Assembly: GCA_015179045.1 (NCBI GenBank) | Contig: WHUZ01000070.1 | Coordinates: forward strand, 62,001 to 126,000 | Reading direction: 5' to 3' | DNA length: 64,000 nt | Source: Kalaharituber pfeilii | Taxonomy: Eukaryota; Ascomycota; Pezizomycetes; Pezizales; Pezizaceae | In this document: positions 1-11,614 of the stretch, piece after piece | Position numbering within the stretch: position 1 is the first letter of the stretch | How the letters are laid out: each line of letters starts with the position of its first letter | Program-made: the position numbers and the translations under genes | The notes under the pieces: generated by a model | Databases searched by the model: none | Told to the model about the DNA's origin: nothing | Seen by the model: the letters and a program-made list of their open reading frames with translations, nothing else

Positions 1-212
1 TGTAGCAACTAGAAGTTGGTCGCTGGGAACCTGTGGGTGGTGCGGACTTTGGATTGTAGGGTGTGGGTATTATCGGTCTAGCCAGTATTGCACAGGATGA
101 AGAAGAAAAGAAATAGAAGAAAATTTTTTTTATTATTGCTCTTTGTCAGCTTGTGGGTTACCTACCGTAGCTTACAGTAGTAGGCGCGGCGATTTTTCTT
201 TACAGTACTTTA

Positions 213-316
213 CTCGGGTCTGGGATAAATTATTTCAGGTTGTACAATCCGTGTAACAGTCAGTGAAGATGGAGGCAGAATACGTCCAACCGGCAATAAT
301 TTATCCCAGACCCGAG
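213..316. mobile_element. TA-flanked 104-bp palindromic MITE
   Basis: The ends are inverted repeats of about 22 bp (CTCGGGTCTGGGATAAATTA at the left, its complement at the right). They are directly flanked by TA on both sides, the target duplication of Tc1/mariner-type elements. The interior is too short to code. It is a non-autonomous miniature element; the parent transposase is not in the window. Confidence 0.75.
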
Positions 317-319
317 TAC

Positions 320-860
320 TGTAAGTTCCACAGCCGACAGCTCCTCGGCACAAGTATTATTATACCCTCATCAGTACTCAATAGTAGGGGAATCTGAAAA
401 AATAAAAAGAAAAACTTTTTTTGGTTTTGTTTCTAATTTCCTTTTTACCAGAAGCTACCAGGGAAAATACGCCAGCAAAACTAGGCAGGTGTCGTGAGGT
501 ACCCCTTTTACCCCGGCGAAATTTATTGGTATTTAATCTGGATCACCATGAATATGTCCCTACACATCGTTGCATACATACGCATATCAACTTTACATGC
601 AAAAACATGCCGTCTCTAAGTCAACGAGCTGTAATACATCAGGCGAGGCTTAGGAGTGACATAAATGCTATCATAACACTTATGATTCTTAATTCAGATT
701 TGAAGAAAATTGATGTGTGATAAAGACACAAATATGAAAAGGTACGTGTGTTATTTGTGTTTGTAGATACGCACTGTAAGTTTGATGTGAAGTGGGATGT
801 GAATATACGGGTGCTGTATAGTGCGAAATAATGCGGGTGTATAGAGCAAAGGAGGTTACT
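320..860. other. Non-coding stretch
   Basis: No convincing gene is seen. The open frame around 421-720 starts at a non-ATG codon and has no recognisable domain or splice structure. Confidence 0.5.
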
Positions 861-874
861 AACTCAGCTCAGCA

Positions 875-2320
875 GCTCTGATTGGCTGATTTCATTGCGA
901 AAGTCCGGGGATGTTCATCACGCAGAGACTTTGTGACACCGTGACTCTTTGGCAAAGTGGTCATGATAACTCTGCGTAACGACACGCAAGGATATGAGCA
1001 TGCAACTGATTTCTAGCTGACCACAGAATTATGCAATGGGTTCTTTAACCTTAGCGGCACAAGAACACATTCAAGCTCTGGTTAGAAACTATGAGATCAA
1101 GCATAAGTAGGTCCTCTAAGAGCTCATAGTCATCAGAATCAGAATCAGAATCAAGTAACATAAAGTCCCGATGGTGGTCGTGGCCACCTGTTCGCGTTTC
1201 TGACATGCGGGGCATGGTGGTTGTTACGGATGTGACGATATGCAAGGGTAACATTGGTAACTTGGGGGAAATCAGCTACCGTTGGGCTTAGTTGTCGGAC
1301 ATGGGTTACCTAACACAACGTAACGTACAGTATCATAACACATAACTGATTACGATTAATAGTGGCTATCAACTTTGCATTACGTAACCATCACGTGAGG
1401 TAACATGACATGAGTCATGGCTCTTATTGGCTGATTTCGTTAGGTGAGACAGCCGATTTGCATTATCTGGAGTTTTGCGTTATCACATAGCCAAATCGTC
1501 GTGTTACCACCATAACTCCGCGTAACTTTGAGCAACATTGTTACAAGGATATGAGTCTGTTGTTAGCTAATTACAATGCGTGGGCAAAAGTGTTCGGGAC
1601 TTTACAGTATAAGGAAAAGCGACATGTGCATTCGGAGCAGACTATTCTTGCACGTCTGTCTTCAGTGCTGTTTAAAAAATCACTTAAAATTCAATAAATT
1701 AGCTAGAAATTAGCAAAAGATCAATAGACCACATGAATGGGCATTAGATAATCTAAATCCTTTCTTAAAATTTAAAAAGGAGTACTTTCAGTTGAGTTGT
1801 TGTGTTTTCTCGAGAGGCGTCCTCTCAGATGCATGTCTCGTGACTCGAAAGCTTGGCAATATGCTCTTCCTTATACCCGAAGACTTTTACTAGTCCTCAT
1901 AACACTTTTGCCCACGCACTGTACTGGTTACGAGACTAGTACCAAAGGTATTTGACCAGTTTTTTACCTAAATCGGCAATTTTTTTTTAACAATGGTGCA
2001 TTTGCATAAGAGGTCTTAATTCTACTACTTCATGAGCGTACCCAATTTATTTATGAAAGCTCTCTAGTTTCTACTATCATGAGCTATTCAAGAGCTCATA
2101 GTCATCTGAATCTGAATCTGAATCTGAATCAAGTAGCATGAGTCTCGATGGCGCTCATGACCACCTATTCAATTTTGGTCTTCTCCGAGATACAGGGCAT
2201 GGTGATTTTACGGATGTGACGATATGCAATGGTAAGGTAGGGAGAATCAGCTACTGTACCATCCTCTCATTTTGGCTTAGTTGATTGGCATGGGTTACCT
2301 AACGCAACGTAACGTAACGC
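875..2320. repeat. Diverged direct duplication with Harbinger-like N-terminal remnants
   Basis: Two direct copies share the same ordered landmarks: GATTGGCTGATTTC, ATAACTC(T/C)GCGTAAC, ACAAGGATATGAG, an acidic-repeat stretch, GTGACGATATGCAA and GGGTTACCTAAC. Copy one spans about 880-1330 and copy two about 1425-2318. On the minus strand both encode a DSDSDSDDYELL peptide. The first lies in a 67-codon frame (1051-1254) and the second is broken by stops. Acidic DSDSD/leucine starts occur at the N-terminus of some fungal PIF/Harbinger transposases, but no catalytic part is present, so the family call is weak. Copy two carries the MITE at 1575-1921. Confidence 0.55.
1575..1921. mobile_element. 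TA-flanked 347-bp Tc1/mariner-type MITE
   Basis: The left end reads CAATGCGTGGGCAAAAGTGT and the right end is the inverted complement of CAGTGCGTGGGCAAAAGTGT. Both are bordered by TA (1573-1574 and 1922-1923). The CAGTG-type terminus and TA target fit Tc1/mariner/pogo. There is no coding capacity. It is inserted in the second copy of the 875-2320 duplication, so it is younger than the duplication. Confidence 0.8.
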
Positions 2321-2329
2321 TAAGGTGAC

Positions 2330-4215
2330 GAGTTGCCGAAACGGGTATATAGTGTACTCTGCTAACGAAAACACATTCCGGGAAAAGATGCGGACAAACC
2401 ACTTCGCTATGTAGTTATAGGTCAGTTCAGGTATTCGCGAACTCTGCGGACTCTTGTACTTTACCGCCACTCTACATCGCCGCCTTTCGCAGATTACTGC
2501 TACCCCCTACCACTTTTTCCGCCTCCGCCTGACTTGCATTCTGCTGTCGCATCCTGCCGCCAAGTAGATAGCCTCAATAACTCGCCGCTTCTCCCTCGGC
2601 CTCTAGACTTCGCGTCGCCTCTCCCATCTCCTTGCCGACAATCTTCACCGCAGTCTGTCCAACCTCCGCCTCTCCCATGTCTACCTACCACCTCCTCCGA
2701 TCATGTCTTGGCAACGAAGAATAAGATTTACCATGAGCCCCTCAGGGCAGCAAAAGCTTATGACTGGTCTGACAAGCTGTGCTTCCCATCTCCACCTCGC
2801 ATCTTCCTAGTACTCGTCATTGACCCATCCTCAGTCCCTCCTCAAGCAGGTGTAATGCGCCTTTCTCCTTGGTAGGTCGACCACGCCCATGTTCTTTTTT
2901 CTCTCTATGTCTTTTCTTCTTGGTTGCGTTTTATAACTGTGGCACTTTTGCTATGATTAGTTTCCGGGTACCCAGGGGTTAGACGGGTTTGGTCTATGAA
3001 ATGTGGTTGGCGGAGGAAGATGGCTGAGTTGGGTGGTGAATTCCAACCCAACAGGTGCTGTTCCTCTTGAAAACAAGCGAAAAAATTTTTCATGCTGAAA
3101 TCCATTGGGCGGCCTAAAATATGGGCGGCAAAGGGAAGCCTGGCTGCAAATTTCAGAGAGTGAGCGTGTAGCTTTTAAAAACCACTGGGTACCTGGGGGT
3201 TTGAAGTGGAAAGTCTATATTTGTTTTAATTATTTTTCCTTACCAAGATTCTGAGTTTTTATGCCATTTCAAGTAAAGTTTCCTTTCGTGCCATGGCTCG
3301 CTTTTTGAGGAATCTTGGGTGGTATACACTGCCGGAGATATATTCCTACCGGTTGTGCATTGCCTGCCAGCGTCATAGCTCTGCTTGGGTGCGGGTGTTT
3401 TTTTCGCAATCACCATCTACTTCCCCACCCAGGAGCAGAACTCGCGTTGATTTTCTAGGTTGAGTGGGGTTTGCAGTTTTGCCGTCGCGATTTCAGAGAG
3501 TCCCCGACCGTACTATTCCGTCTGGCCCCACTCTTCTGTTGGCGTTGACTCGTGTATGCTCAATTGGCCCCTATTTCACCTACACATCTACCGTTCTTGC
3601 ACAATTGAAGTACTGAACTACATAAAATTAACTATCTTGATCAACGTCATTCCCGGATTCCTTCACCAAGGTTAGATTAAGTAGTGAAATGGATTTCTAT
3701 GTGCCGCCCGCTATGGAAAGATGTATTTGGAAGGTTTTGATCATCACGTGAGAACTTGTTAACAATGAGTGAAAAGGTTCATCACAAGAGATTCATGTGC
3801 GGGGTTTATTGTTCTTTTGCAGTTGCGGCGCAGAGGCGGCAGGGGTAGCCAAGGTCACGCTGTACTTTACTGAGCTATCCTAACGTTATGTCCAGAGCGG
3901 AATTATGGAACAAGAATACTTGTGGGTTATGGATGTGTTGAAGTTGCTATCGAGAATATACTGTAATTATTTACAGAAAATGTGCAAGACGACAGGTTGT
4001 ACTGTACCTAGTACCTGGATTAGCATTGCAGCTGGATGTTTATCATGCGGAAGATTAACCTTGAATTAACTTGGTGTCGGCTAGTCAGCGTCTGTTACGA
4101 GACTAGGTGCCGGCTACGTTCAATGCACATGCAAAATGATGTGCGCTGACGGACCTGCTACGCCGCCGCTTCCGCTGCTGCCGCAATGGCTTCATAGACG
4201 AAAAAAGCCAAGGCA
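2330..4215. other. Non-coding stretch, no gene seen
   Basis: The open frames here (for example a proline/serine-rich one at 2534-2875) overlap one another on both strands and show no domain, signal peptide or splice pattern. No RNA gene was recognised. Confidence 0.45.
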
Positions 4216-4221
4216 TTTGTA

Positions 4222-4844
4222 CTCGTTACCAACATTTAGTGATGCAGGTGGGGGCGGTATTGGCAGACTATGCGACAGGTCTGTGTTCAGGTGTGGTGAG
4301 ATGCAATCGAGTCGTAGAACTGTACAATTCCAATTAAATCCTTTCTACCAAGTAGAAAGTGCATATGCGAATTGCTGGCTGTATGTCATGGAGGATGGTG
4401 CTTTCGCTCATACTAGTACAGCGAAGCAAACACAATGGTTTCGGAATTGGTACAATATGCAGTCTTTGACATGGGCACCTTCATCTCCAGATCTCAATCC
4501 TATTGAGGCTATCTGAGGAATAATGAAGAAGAGACTGAACAAGCGATCTCCTAGACCTCGTGGAGAACAACCTGTTGCTAGAATACTGGAAGAGTGGGAT
4601 AATATCACTGGTGAAGAGATATTAGAGTTGATAGATTCTATGCCTCAATGAGTGCAAGCTGTACTCATAGCAAATGGTGGACATACACAATGCTAATGCA
4701 ATGTTGATATTATTCTCATGTTCAGTGAGTCAAATGCATTCAAGTGGTTCAATATTGCATCTTACCGGTACACACCTGAATACAGACCTCTCGCACGGTC
4801 TGCCAACACCGCCCCCACCTGCATCACTAAATGCTGGTAACAAG
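4222..4844 (+). mobile_element. Tc1-like deletion derivative with transposase remnant
   Basis: Inverted repeats of about 90 bp bound the element: CTCGTTACCAACATTTAGTG at the left, the complement of CTTGTTACCAGCATTTAGTG at the right. It is flanked by TA at 4220-4221 and 4845-4846. Between them (about 4340-4690, plus) lies the C-terminal third of a Tc1/mariner DDE transposase: VMEDGA-AHTS around the second catalytic Asp, SSPDLNPIE around the third acidic residue, then a GIMKKRL stretch and a conserved IDSMPQ..VQAV..NGGH tail. Two TGA codons interrupt it, one where the family has Trp after NPIExx and one where it has Arg. The N-terminal DNA-binding part is missing. It is a dead, non-autonomous copy. 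Confidence 0.88.
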
Positions 4845-4849
4845 TACAA

Positions 4850-5766
4850 CTTTCCGGCTTGCATATGTGTCAGATCACGCACGCACTCGCACTCCTCAAA
4901 CGACCTGCGCACGCTAGACCCGCGCTGTCCCCAACATTCTTTTGGAAGGTCGCGAGAAACATAGTTGGAGTTTTTTTAATGTCGATAAAAGATTTAGTAA
5001 GAATACTTTTCTAGCTGACCTGCTAGAAGCTCATAGCTGCCTGCAGTCGCCATGCCGCTCATCCAGCAATTTCCCTGTAGGAGTTCTCTGGATTGAGGAA
5101 AGTCCACACGTTTGTTGACCCTCCACGAACAGGGCACTCAATAGTATTGGAGCCGCATTCTTGATACAATCGATGAACAAAGGATCCATATGCTCCACGT
5201 GACAATAATTAAGTTTTGCTCTGAGCCCATGGAATGCCCAGTCATCGCTAGAATTTTGTACCAGAAATCGTTTCCCACACAAGTTACAATACTGAGCCTG
5301 TCTACCTATAAGCATAAAGTGATCCAGTGGGCAATTCCAACCCTGCGTGAGATATCTTGTTCTGTGTACACATGGACCACAACTGGCGCTCTCGGATTTG
5401 GGAAGTCACTCCATCTCACCTTTGCAATTGCCCGTCACTTGGATCTATTATTGCTGCAGCACCATGAGATAGCTGAGGGTTCAACTCGGCGTTCTCCGAG
5501 GGCTCCGAATCGTCGCTCACTATCTCATAGAAGTATACCCAAATCGGGGTGATTGAATTTATAATTTGGTAAAAAAAGGCTACCGGAATCATCCCATGCA
5601 GAGGAGCGTTGCAAGTGTGGGAGTATTGCTTTATTAGGGTAGAAAAAATACAAAAAGTACGGTTTAATAATCAAAAACAAAGGTACAAAAAGCCAAAAGT
5701 GGCAATCTTGTCTGTGCACAAAAGAACGAGAAAAATAAACGCAACTATCTGATAATCTAAAGAGAA
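4850..5766. other. Intergenic stretch with a weak zinc-finger-like frame
   Basis: The only item of note is a minus frame at 5031-5315 with CNLCGKRF followed by DWAFHG and a later Cys/His pair. This resembles the spacing of fungal C2H2-type fingers, but the frame is short and upstream sequence in the same frame is interrupted. The rest shows nothing. Confidence 0.3.
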
Positions 5767-8700
5767 TTAATACCTTTTGCACCGCGTACGAAGTAGCTGG
5801 ACAACAGCCTCATGTCCTGCCTCAGCTGCCAACGCCAACGGCGTCTGACCATTAACATCCTTCGAGTCTACATCCACATCGTCCCGGTTCATGAGGAGCC
5901 GCACAACAGCCTCGTGTCCATTCCCAGATGCAAGTGATAATGCTGTGTCGCCATCATTATCCTGTGCATTAATGTCCACATCCTGCCGCTCAAGGAGCAG
6001 CCGCACAACAACCTCGTGCCCATGCAAAGCTGCAAGTGATAATGGTGTGTCGCCATTATTATCCTGTGCATTAATGTCCACATCCTGCCGCTCAAGGAGC
6101 AGCCGCACAACAGCCTCGTGCCCTTCCGTAGCTGCAAGTGATAATGGTGTGTCGCCATCATTATCCTGTGCATCAATGTCCACATCCTGCCGCTGAAGGA
6201 GCAGCCGCACAACAGCCTCATGCCCATTCTGAACTGCAAGTGATAATGGTGTGTCGCCATCATTATCCTGTGTATTGATGTCAACATCCTGCCGCTCAAG
6301 GAGCAGCCGCACAACAACCTCGTGCTCATTCCGAACTGCAAGTGATAATGGTGTGTCGCCATCATTATCCTGTGCATTGATGTCAACATCCTGCCGCTCA
6401 AGGAGCAGCCGCACAACAGCTTCGTGCCCATTCAGAGCTGCAAGTGATAATGGTGTGTCGCCATCATTATCCTGTGTATTGATGTCCACATCCTGCCGCT
6501 CAAGGAGCAGCCGCACAACAGCCTCGTGCCCATGCGAAGCTGCAAGTGATAATGGTGTGTCGCCATCATTATCTTGTGCATTAATGTCCACATCCTGCCG
6601 CTCAAGGAGCAGCCGCACAACAGCCTCGTGTCCTTCCGTAGCTGCAAGTGATAATGGTGTGGCACCATAATTAGTCTCTGTATTGACGTCCACATCCTGC
6701 CGCTGAAGGAGCAGCCGCACAACAGCCTCGTGCCCTTCCGATGCTGCAAGTGATAATGGTGTAGAACCATCATCTTCTTTCGAGTTGACGTTCACTTCTT
6801 TCCGTTCAAGAAACAGCCTCACAACAGTCTCATGCCCTCGGCAAGCTGCATATGACAGTGGTGTCCAACCATACCCGTCTCTTAAGTCCCAATCCTGGCC
6901 TTCCAGCAAGGAAATCAGATATTTCTCCAATCCAAAGGCAGCAGCAACATGTATTCCCAAGCATATCTGTGTAAAGCGATCCTCCCACACAGAGTATGAC
7001 TTGTGGTCGCATGATTGAAGTAAGACTTGCAAGGCATAATGGGATGGTTCGCGTTTACTCTGCTGTAGCAATCTCATAGCAAGTATCGTAATGGAGTCAT
7101 TGTGTTGTTGCGTTGTAACATAGAGACCCCAATGATGTGCTGCATATTCTAAGAAGGAAAAGGTTGTCATTCGTTGCTGGATATCGTCTGCTGTAGGACA
7201 AGGTAGCCCTATTTTGTCGAGGTTGAGATATGTTAAACAGGTTGTTGCGGCGATGATATTACCATCAGGGAAGTATTTAGTACTATGCTGCTTGAGGTGC
7301 TCGGCCAATGAAAAATGCACGAGCCGAATTATCGATGTTTCATCGTCTACAATGACAAGCCCAAGACAACATTTGAGCAATGCCTCCTTCGAGTGAAGCC
7401 TTTCCGCATCTAACTCAGTATCGCCTGGCCGTACTGAAAGTGCATGTCTGAGCTCATCTAATTTCAATGGTCGATAAGCAAGATGTAGCCACATCAACAC
7501 TTGCATGCCTAGCTTAGCCCTATAGCTGGACGTGGAGTTCTTGATTCTGTCAATCATGAGTGTAAAAGCATTACTGAGGCCTTGCGGTAGTTCTTTTAGC
7601 GCATCCCGTCTTTCGCTTATCGTTTGCTGCTGAAGAACCATGTTGAGATGTAACTCGGGCAGTAGAAACCTTGATTGATTCAGTCAATAATAGTGATTAT
7701 GAAGGCAAATAAGAATTTGTCCACTTACATTCCCTCAGCCCTTTCGACGATAGTTTTCACAATCTCATTTCTCAGTTTTTCGGTCATCAAATCTGGATTT
7801 TCATCGGTGTCACATAAAATTCTGTGACGAACGAAGGCTTCAATATCATCTGGCTTTGCTACAATGTCGAATGTACATTTCTGTTGAATATTCAGGTATT
7901 TATTGATATCTAGTCGTATATGAGACCGTCCAGTTAGGAATATCCGGGCGCTTAGGAAGTCGTTCTGAAGAGCCTTAAGTACGGTTTTTCGAGTTTCAGG
8001 CTCTAATTCGTCCAAAGCATCTATGCAGACAAAGATGGAATCAAATTGGGGTAAAGTCGAGTGTAGCATTTCTGAGATATCTTTTGTCTCTAGTTTCCTC
8101 TCCTTCATTTGAATAAATTTCAGTCGCTGAATCACTTCACCCGGTACTTCCGACACACTAGTTAGAAGCTGCTTAAGAAGGCTGCCTAAGACATTGATCG
8201 CGGTTTGTTTTGTTTGGTCATGATAGTCGCAATATAGGCACACAACACCAACTTTTTCTAGGTGTGGAATTTCAGCCGTAAGGTGATCAATTACAATTGA
8301 AGTAATTACTGATTTCCCAGCACCTGGATCACCGTAACAGCACAGAATACGGGCACTTGCATCTTTTACAGCCTTATCACGCCAACGTTGGAATCGGTCG
8401 TCTTGGAAGAGTCAGGTGCATGTACCCTCAACCCGACTGGAGAGCACATCCTGGTGTTGGTTTAGAGGCTCTAGAGGTGACAGCATCTGCAGGAGTATTC
8501 GGATCCTCTCAGCTGAATACAGAAGTTAGAAATACGTATTCTATGTTAAGAGAGGGCTCATACCTTCAGCATTTAAACGCATCTGTTTCGTCACTTCCAA
8601 ATGTTTTGCTGAAATATCCATCATCTCTACCCATATGATTAGCTGCGGGGTATTCATTTTTGCGATAGATACTAACCATCTAACTTCGTCAGTGGTACCA

Positions 8701-9958
8701 CCTTTGATACAATGTCGTTGAGAATACATTGTATCTGTTCAAGCTTTCCAGGAACCTCTAATGAAATGTTAGTCCAGTCCACGTTATTTCAGACAGAAAT
8801 ACAGACCCATGACCCTTTTCATATTAGCAATATCTGCACATTCTCGGACACGTCTTTCCTGTTCATTGATATCATCAATGAATGGCTGAACATCAACAAC
8901 AAATGACTTCATCATATTTGCAAGTTTTGTGATCCCTAGTCAAGTCAGGATGGATGGTGTTAAAAGCAGAACTATTTTAGCTACTTACTAGGTGTGGAAG
9001 GATCAAAATACTGGCGTGCCTTCACAAAAAAAACAAGGATAGCGGCGTAAAGCTCCGGCAGAGCGTTTTCTAGCCGTTCTTGAAGTCTTTCTGTTGCTGA
9101 TGCAGTAGAAAGAATAATCTTCGGTACTTCCGCGTAGACACTAGCATAGAACTCGTAAATTGCCAGCTTTTCAACAATCGTAGCTGTAACATGTGCCAAC
9201 GTTTCCACTGCTTCGATATGTTTTAGAGCAATCTGCCGGTAGTCAACGATTCTATTCAAAAGAGAGAAAAAAAATATATTCCAACATACCTGCATTACAA
9301 ATCTAACGCCCGCCCATGCTAGAGCTGTAACCTCCGGACTATGTTGTATAGCGGTATCCACAATCATCGCATACTTGTCGAACGTTTTCAGGATTTCTTG
9401 CAATTGTTGCATCATACGGGCAGCTTTTCCGTTATCCTGAGTAGTCTTGACGATGTTGTGTAATTCGTCTACCTTTGAATGTACAATTTCACTTGCCGAT
9501 TTAGATTGGTCGGCGTGCTCGAGAGGTGGCAATTTTTTTTCTAAGAGTTTTTCCTGAGCTCTTCCAAGCGACTTTTGCGACAGAGATGGGCTGGTGGTTG
9601 AAGCAGTACCGGCGACACTATTTCCAGCCTGGGAGGTAGGAGGGGCCTCAGCACCGGTGTCACGTGAAGGAAACGCTGGAGAGAGTGCAGGTACCACTGC
9701 CCCCCTGGCGGTCTGACGAACTACTGAGAGTGAAGGGGATTCTAGTGCCCCTGGGAGTACCGTAGGCAAAACTGTCGCTTGAGTTGAGGACTCTGCGTTT
9801 TGAGAAAACCATCGAATAGGAGATCTTGACCTTCGTCGATCGGCTTTTTGAATGTTTGGAGGCACTAAGTGCTCTTGCCCTTCTGAATCTGATTTAGACC
9901 AGAGTGACCGAGTCCACTTCTTGGCAGCCTCGTGAATCCTGCGACTTTTTCCGTCCAT
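5767..9958 (-). CDS. NACHT-ankyrin NLR (STAND) receptor, one in-frame TGA
   Basis: Signal-transducing NTPase of the fungal NWD/NLR type. By family these act in non-self recognition and programmed cell death; this gene's ligand is unknown. My exon model from splice signals and comparison with the copy at 26-28.7 kb is 9958-9290, 9232-8989, 8935-8807, 8757-8677, 8608-8564, 8512-7729, 7669-5767. The exons total 3855 nt and stay in one frame. Order: low-complexity basic/Ser-Pro N-terminus (1-150), NACHT_N domain (about 150-340, WAGVRFV motif), P-loop GDPGAGKS at about 450, Walker B FVCIDALDEL at about 550, TGRS sensor at about 583, helical linker, and 11 ankyrin repeats of 34 residues (about 915-1284). 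Codon 423 is TGA where the paralogue has TGG (Trp), so the locus is either a very young pseudogene or recoded. Intron phases are inferred. Confidence 0.85.
5770..6885 (-). repeat. Eleven 102-bp ankyrin repeat units
   Basis: The 3' part of the NACHT-ankyrin gene is a tandem array with period 102 bp (34 residues, consensus core DGDTPLSLAA..GHEAVVRLL). The middle seven or eight units are nearly identical at both nucleotide and protein level, while the outer units are more diverged. Variation concentrates at two or three residues per unit. Such internal conservation in NLR repeats is known from fungal recognition receptors and suggests recent unequal exchange or concerted evolution. Confidence 0.93.
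8412..8414 (-). other. In-frame TGA in NACHT-ankyrin gene
   Basis: Reads TGA on the minus strand inside the sixth exon, 27 codons before the P-loop. Flanking frame is open on both sides and aligns with the plus-strand paralogue, which has TGG (RTWLLQ) at the same place (about 27,150). Confidence 0.85.
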
Positions 9959-10223
9959 GTGGTGTACTTTTCTGTTATGGTCGTTTTGTTTGACGTTGAA
10001 GGAGCCGATTTATTGTAGTGCGGAGAGCGGTATGCATATGCCGAATTGCGGGGAAGCGGAGGTGTACGGTATGTATTGCCGTTCTTTCCTCCGCCGCGCC
10101 AAGAAACGTGGGAATGTTATGATACTCGCAACACTAGGACAGCAAAAATTAACGGTGGAGAAGGACACACACAAGTGGGCGTTTCGCAGGCTATGTGGAT
10201 ACAGACACTTTAGCTCAAGGCTC
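9959..10223. other. Upstream region of NACHT-ankyrin gene
   Basis: Presumed promoter/5' UTR of the minus-strand NLR. No TATA box or other defined motif can be assigned, and no separate gene is seen. Confidence 0.35.
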
Positions 10224-10227
10224 CCAA

Positions 10228-10600
10228 TGTGAGAGGAGAGCGATAGTGTCTACTATCCTCAGAGTGGCCGGAAAGTTGAGAACTGGCGGAATACACACAC
10301 AAGGATTGTCTTGGCATGTTGAATAGCGAATGCAAACCGTGGGTGCGAAGTGTAGTATTGCAAGAGTGCCGAAAGGATTGCTTGCTTTTCAAATTACAGA
10401 ACAAACATGCTACTTTAATGTACATGTTAACAAAGGAAGCAAAGAAAGTAATAACTCGAATCACAAAATCCAAAAAGATTCTATGTCAAATAATTCTAAT
10501 AATGAAAGAAGCCCAAACAATTAAATAAGAACAATCAAAGATCCATTCTTTGGCTCGGCTTATTCCGGTGCAACACCAATTCTTTCAGCTTCCCCACACT
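10228..10600 (+). repeat. LTR-like repeat, copy A
   Basis: Starts TGTGAGAGGAGAGCGATAGT and has a diverged inverted partner at 16030-16436 over its full length. The TG...CAACA boundaries (10228-10575) are flanked by CCAA on both sides, a possible 4-bp target duplication. Weak similarity continues about 25 bp past that boundary, so the right end is uncertain. No internal retroelement genes adjoin it. Confidence 0.55.
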
Positions 10601-11255
10601 AGCATCCAGAAAAAATTTGTCCATATGTAGATCCAGCTTCGGCCAATTACGGCTGCGGCTCGTGCTGTTGCTACATTGGTGCTCCACAAGCGAGATATAT
10701 ACCTTCCCTGCCATAGACTGATTGCCGGTATGTGGGGTTAATTTATCTAACGAAAAAAACAAAAAAGAAAAGCGAAGTATTTCCTTAGCGCCCTGTCCTC
10801 AATGCAGCTGCTGGTACGTGTACGTACACCCGAGTTGCTATCTGCCACTGTGTGTATTATTGCATTCTTTTCTATTGGTGCTGTTACTGTACTGTTCTTA
10901 TTTTCACATAGGTTTTACAAGACTTGAAGGCAAACCTGCACTAGCTTCGTTTCTCGCTTACTGAAGCTTCATTGTGGTACCTTCTACATTTTGGACTCCT
11001 GCCGCCTATCATTATTCATGTATATAAGTCAAGTCTCTTGGGTCAATGTGTGAAATTAGATTGATACATCATTATCGACTTTTTCTACAGCGCCACATCA
11101 AAAACCTTTGCTATGCTTATACTGAAATGTTACGGTGACTTCACCCCGTTTGCACTCAAAGACCCCTTGCTATAACGAAATCACACTAAATAATGAAATG
11201 AAAATGACATAGGAGCGAAGTTAATTCTGTCTATATACAAATCACTCTTGCGATA
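10600..11255. other. Non-coding stretch, no gene seen
   Basis: No domain-bearing frame, RNA gene or repeat boundary was recognised. Confidence 0.4.
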
Positions 11256-11610
11256 CTGTCGCTTACCGATTAATGACCGAACACCTATTGGTGACCGATT
11301 TCTTGGCACTGCTCCTCCTACAACTTCCACATGAAATACCACCTTCGGTGTCAGGCATGCTAGCAACATGAACTAAATTGCAGAATATACAGCAGGATTT
11401 TGTGGGCATACTATAAGTACACCTTTTTTAGGTTCGATGATATGCAGAGAAAGTATAGCATTCAACCCCCCCCTTATACATCAAACGATCACAGAGACTA
11501 AATGTTACAGAACTATCCTCAAGTATAGGTCTTCGCATTCTCAAGTACGAAGGGTAGCTAACTTAAATGGTGATAGGATAAGGTTGCTGTGGATTCCTGA
11601 GCCTCGCCGA
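11256..11610 (+). repeat. Solo arm of the 13451 foldback element
   Basis: Begins TA-CTGTCGCTTACC and is homologous, in the same order, to the left arm of the foldback element at 13451-13878. Shared features are the tandem TTAGTGACCGA-like motifs, the CAGGCATGCTAGCAACATGA segment and the CAGAATATACAGCAGG segment. No matching right arm is present before 13 kb, so this is a solo or truncated copy. Confidence 0.7.
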
Positions 11611-11614
11611 AATA

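Noticed and set aside
421..720. 99-codon frame near the left end
   Set aside because: Starts at a non-ATG codon and shows no domain or conservation signal.
5031..5315. C2H2 zinc-finger gene
   Set aside because: Only one CX2C pair and a DWAFHG motif in a short frame, with interruption upstream; insufficient for a gene call.
5889..6773. Long open frames on both strands across the ankyrin array
   Set aside because: They have the 102-bp period of the ankyrin repeats and are frame shadows of the real minus-strand exon.
9252..9289. 38-nt intron in the NACHT-ankyrin gene ending at TTGAATAG
   Set aside because: It would shift the frame; the acceptor 19 nt further on gives a 57-nt intron, keeps frame and matches the homologous acceptor of the paralogue.
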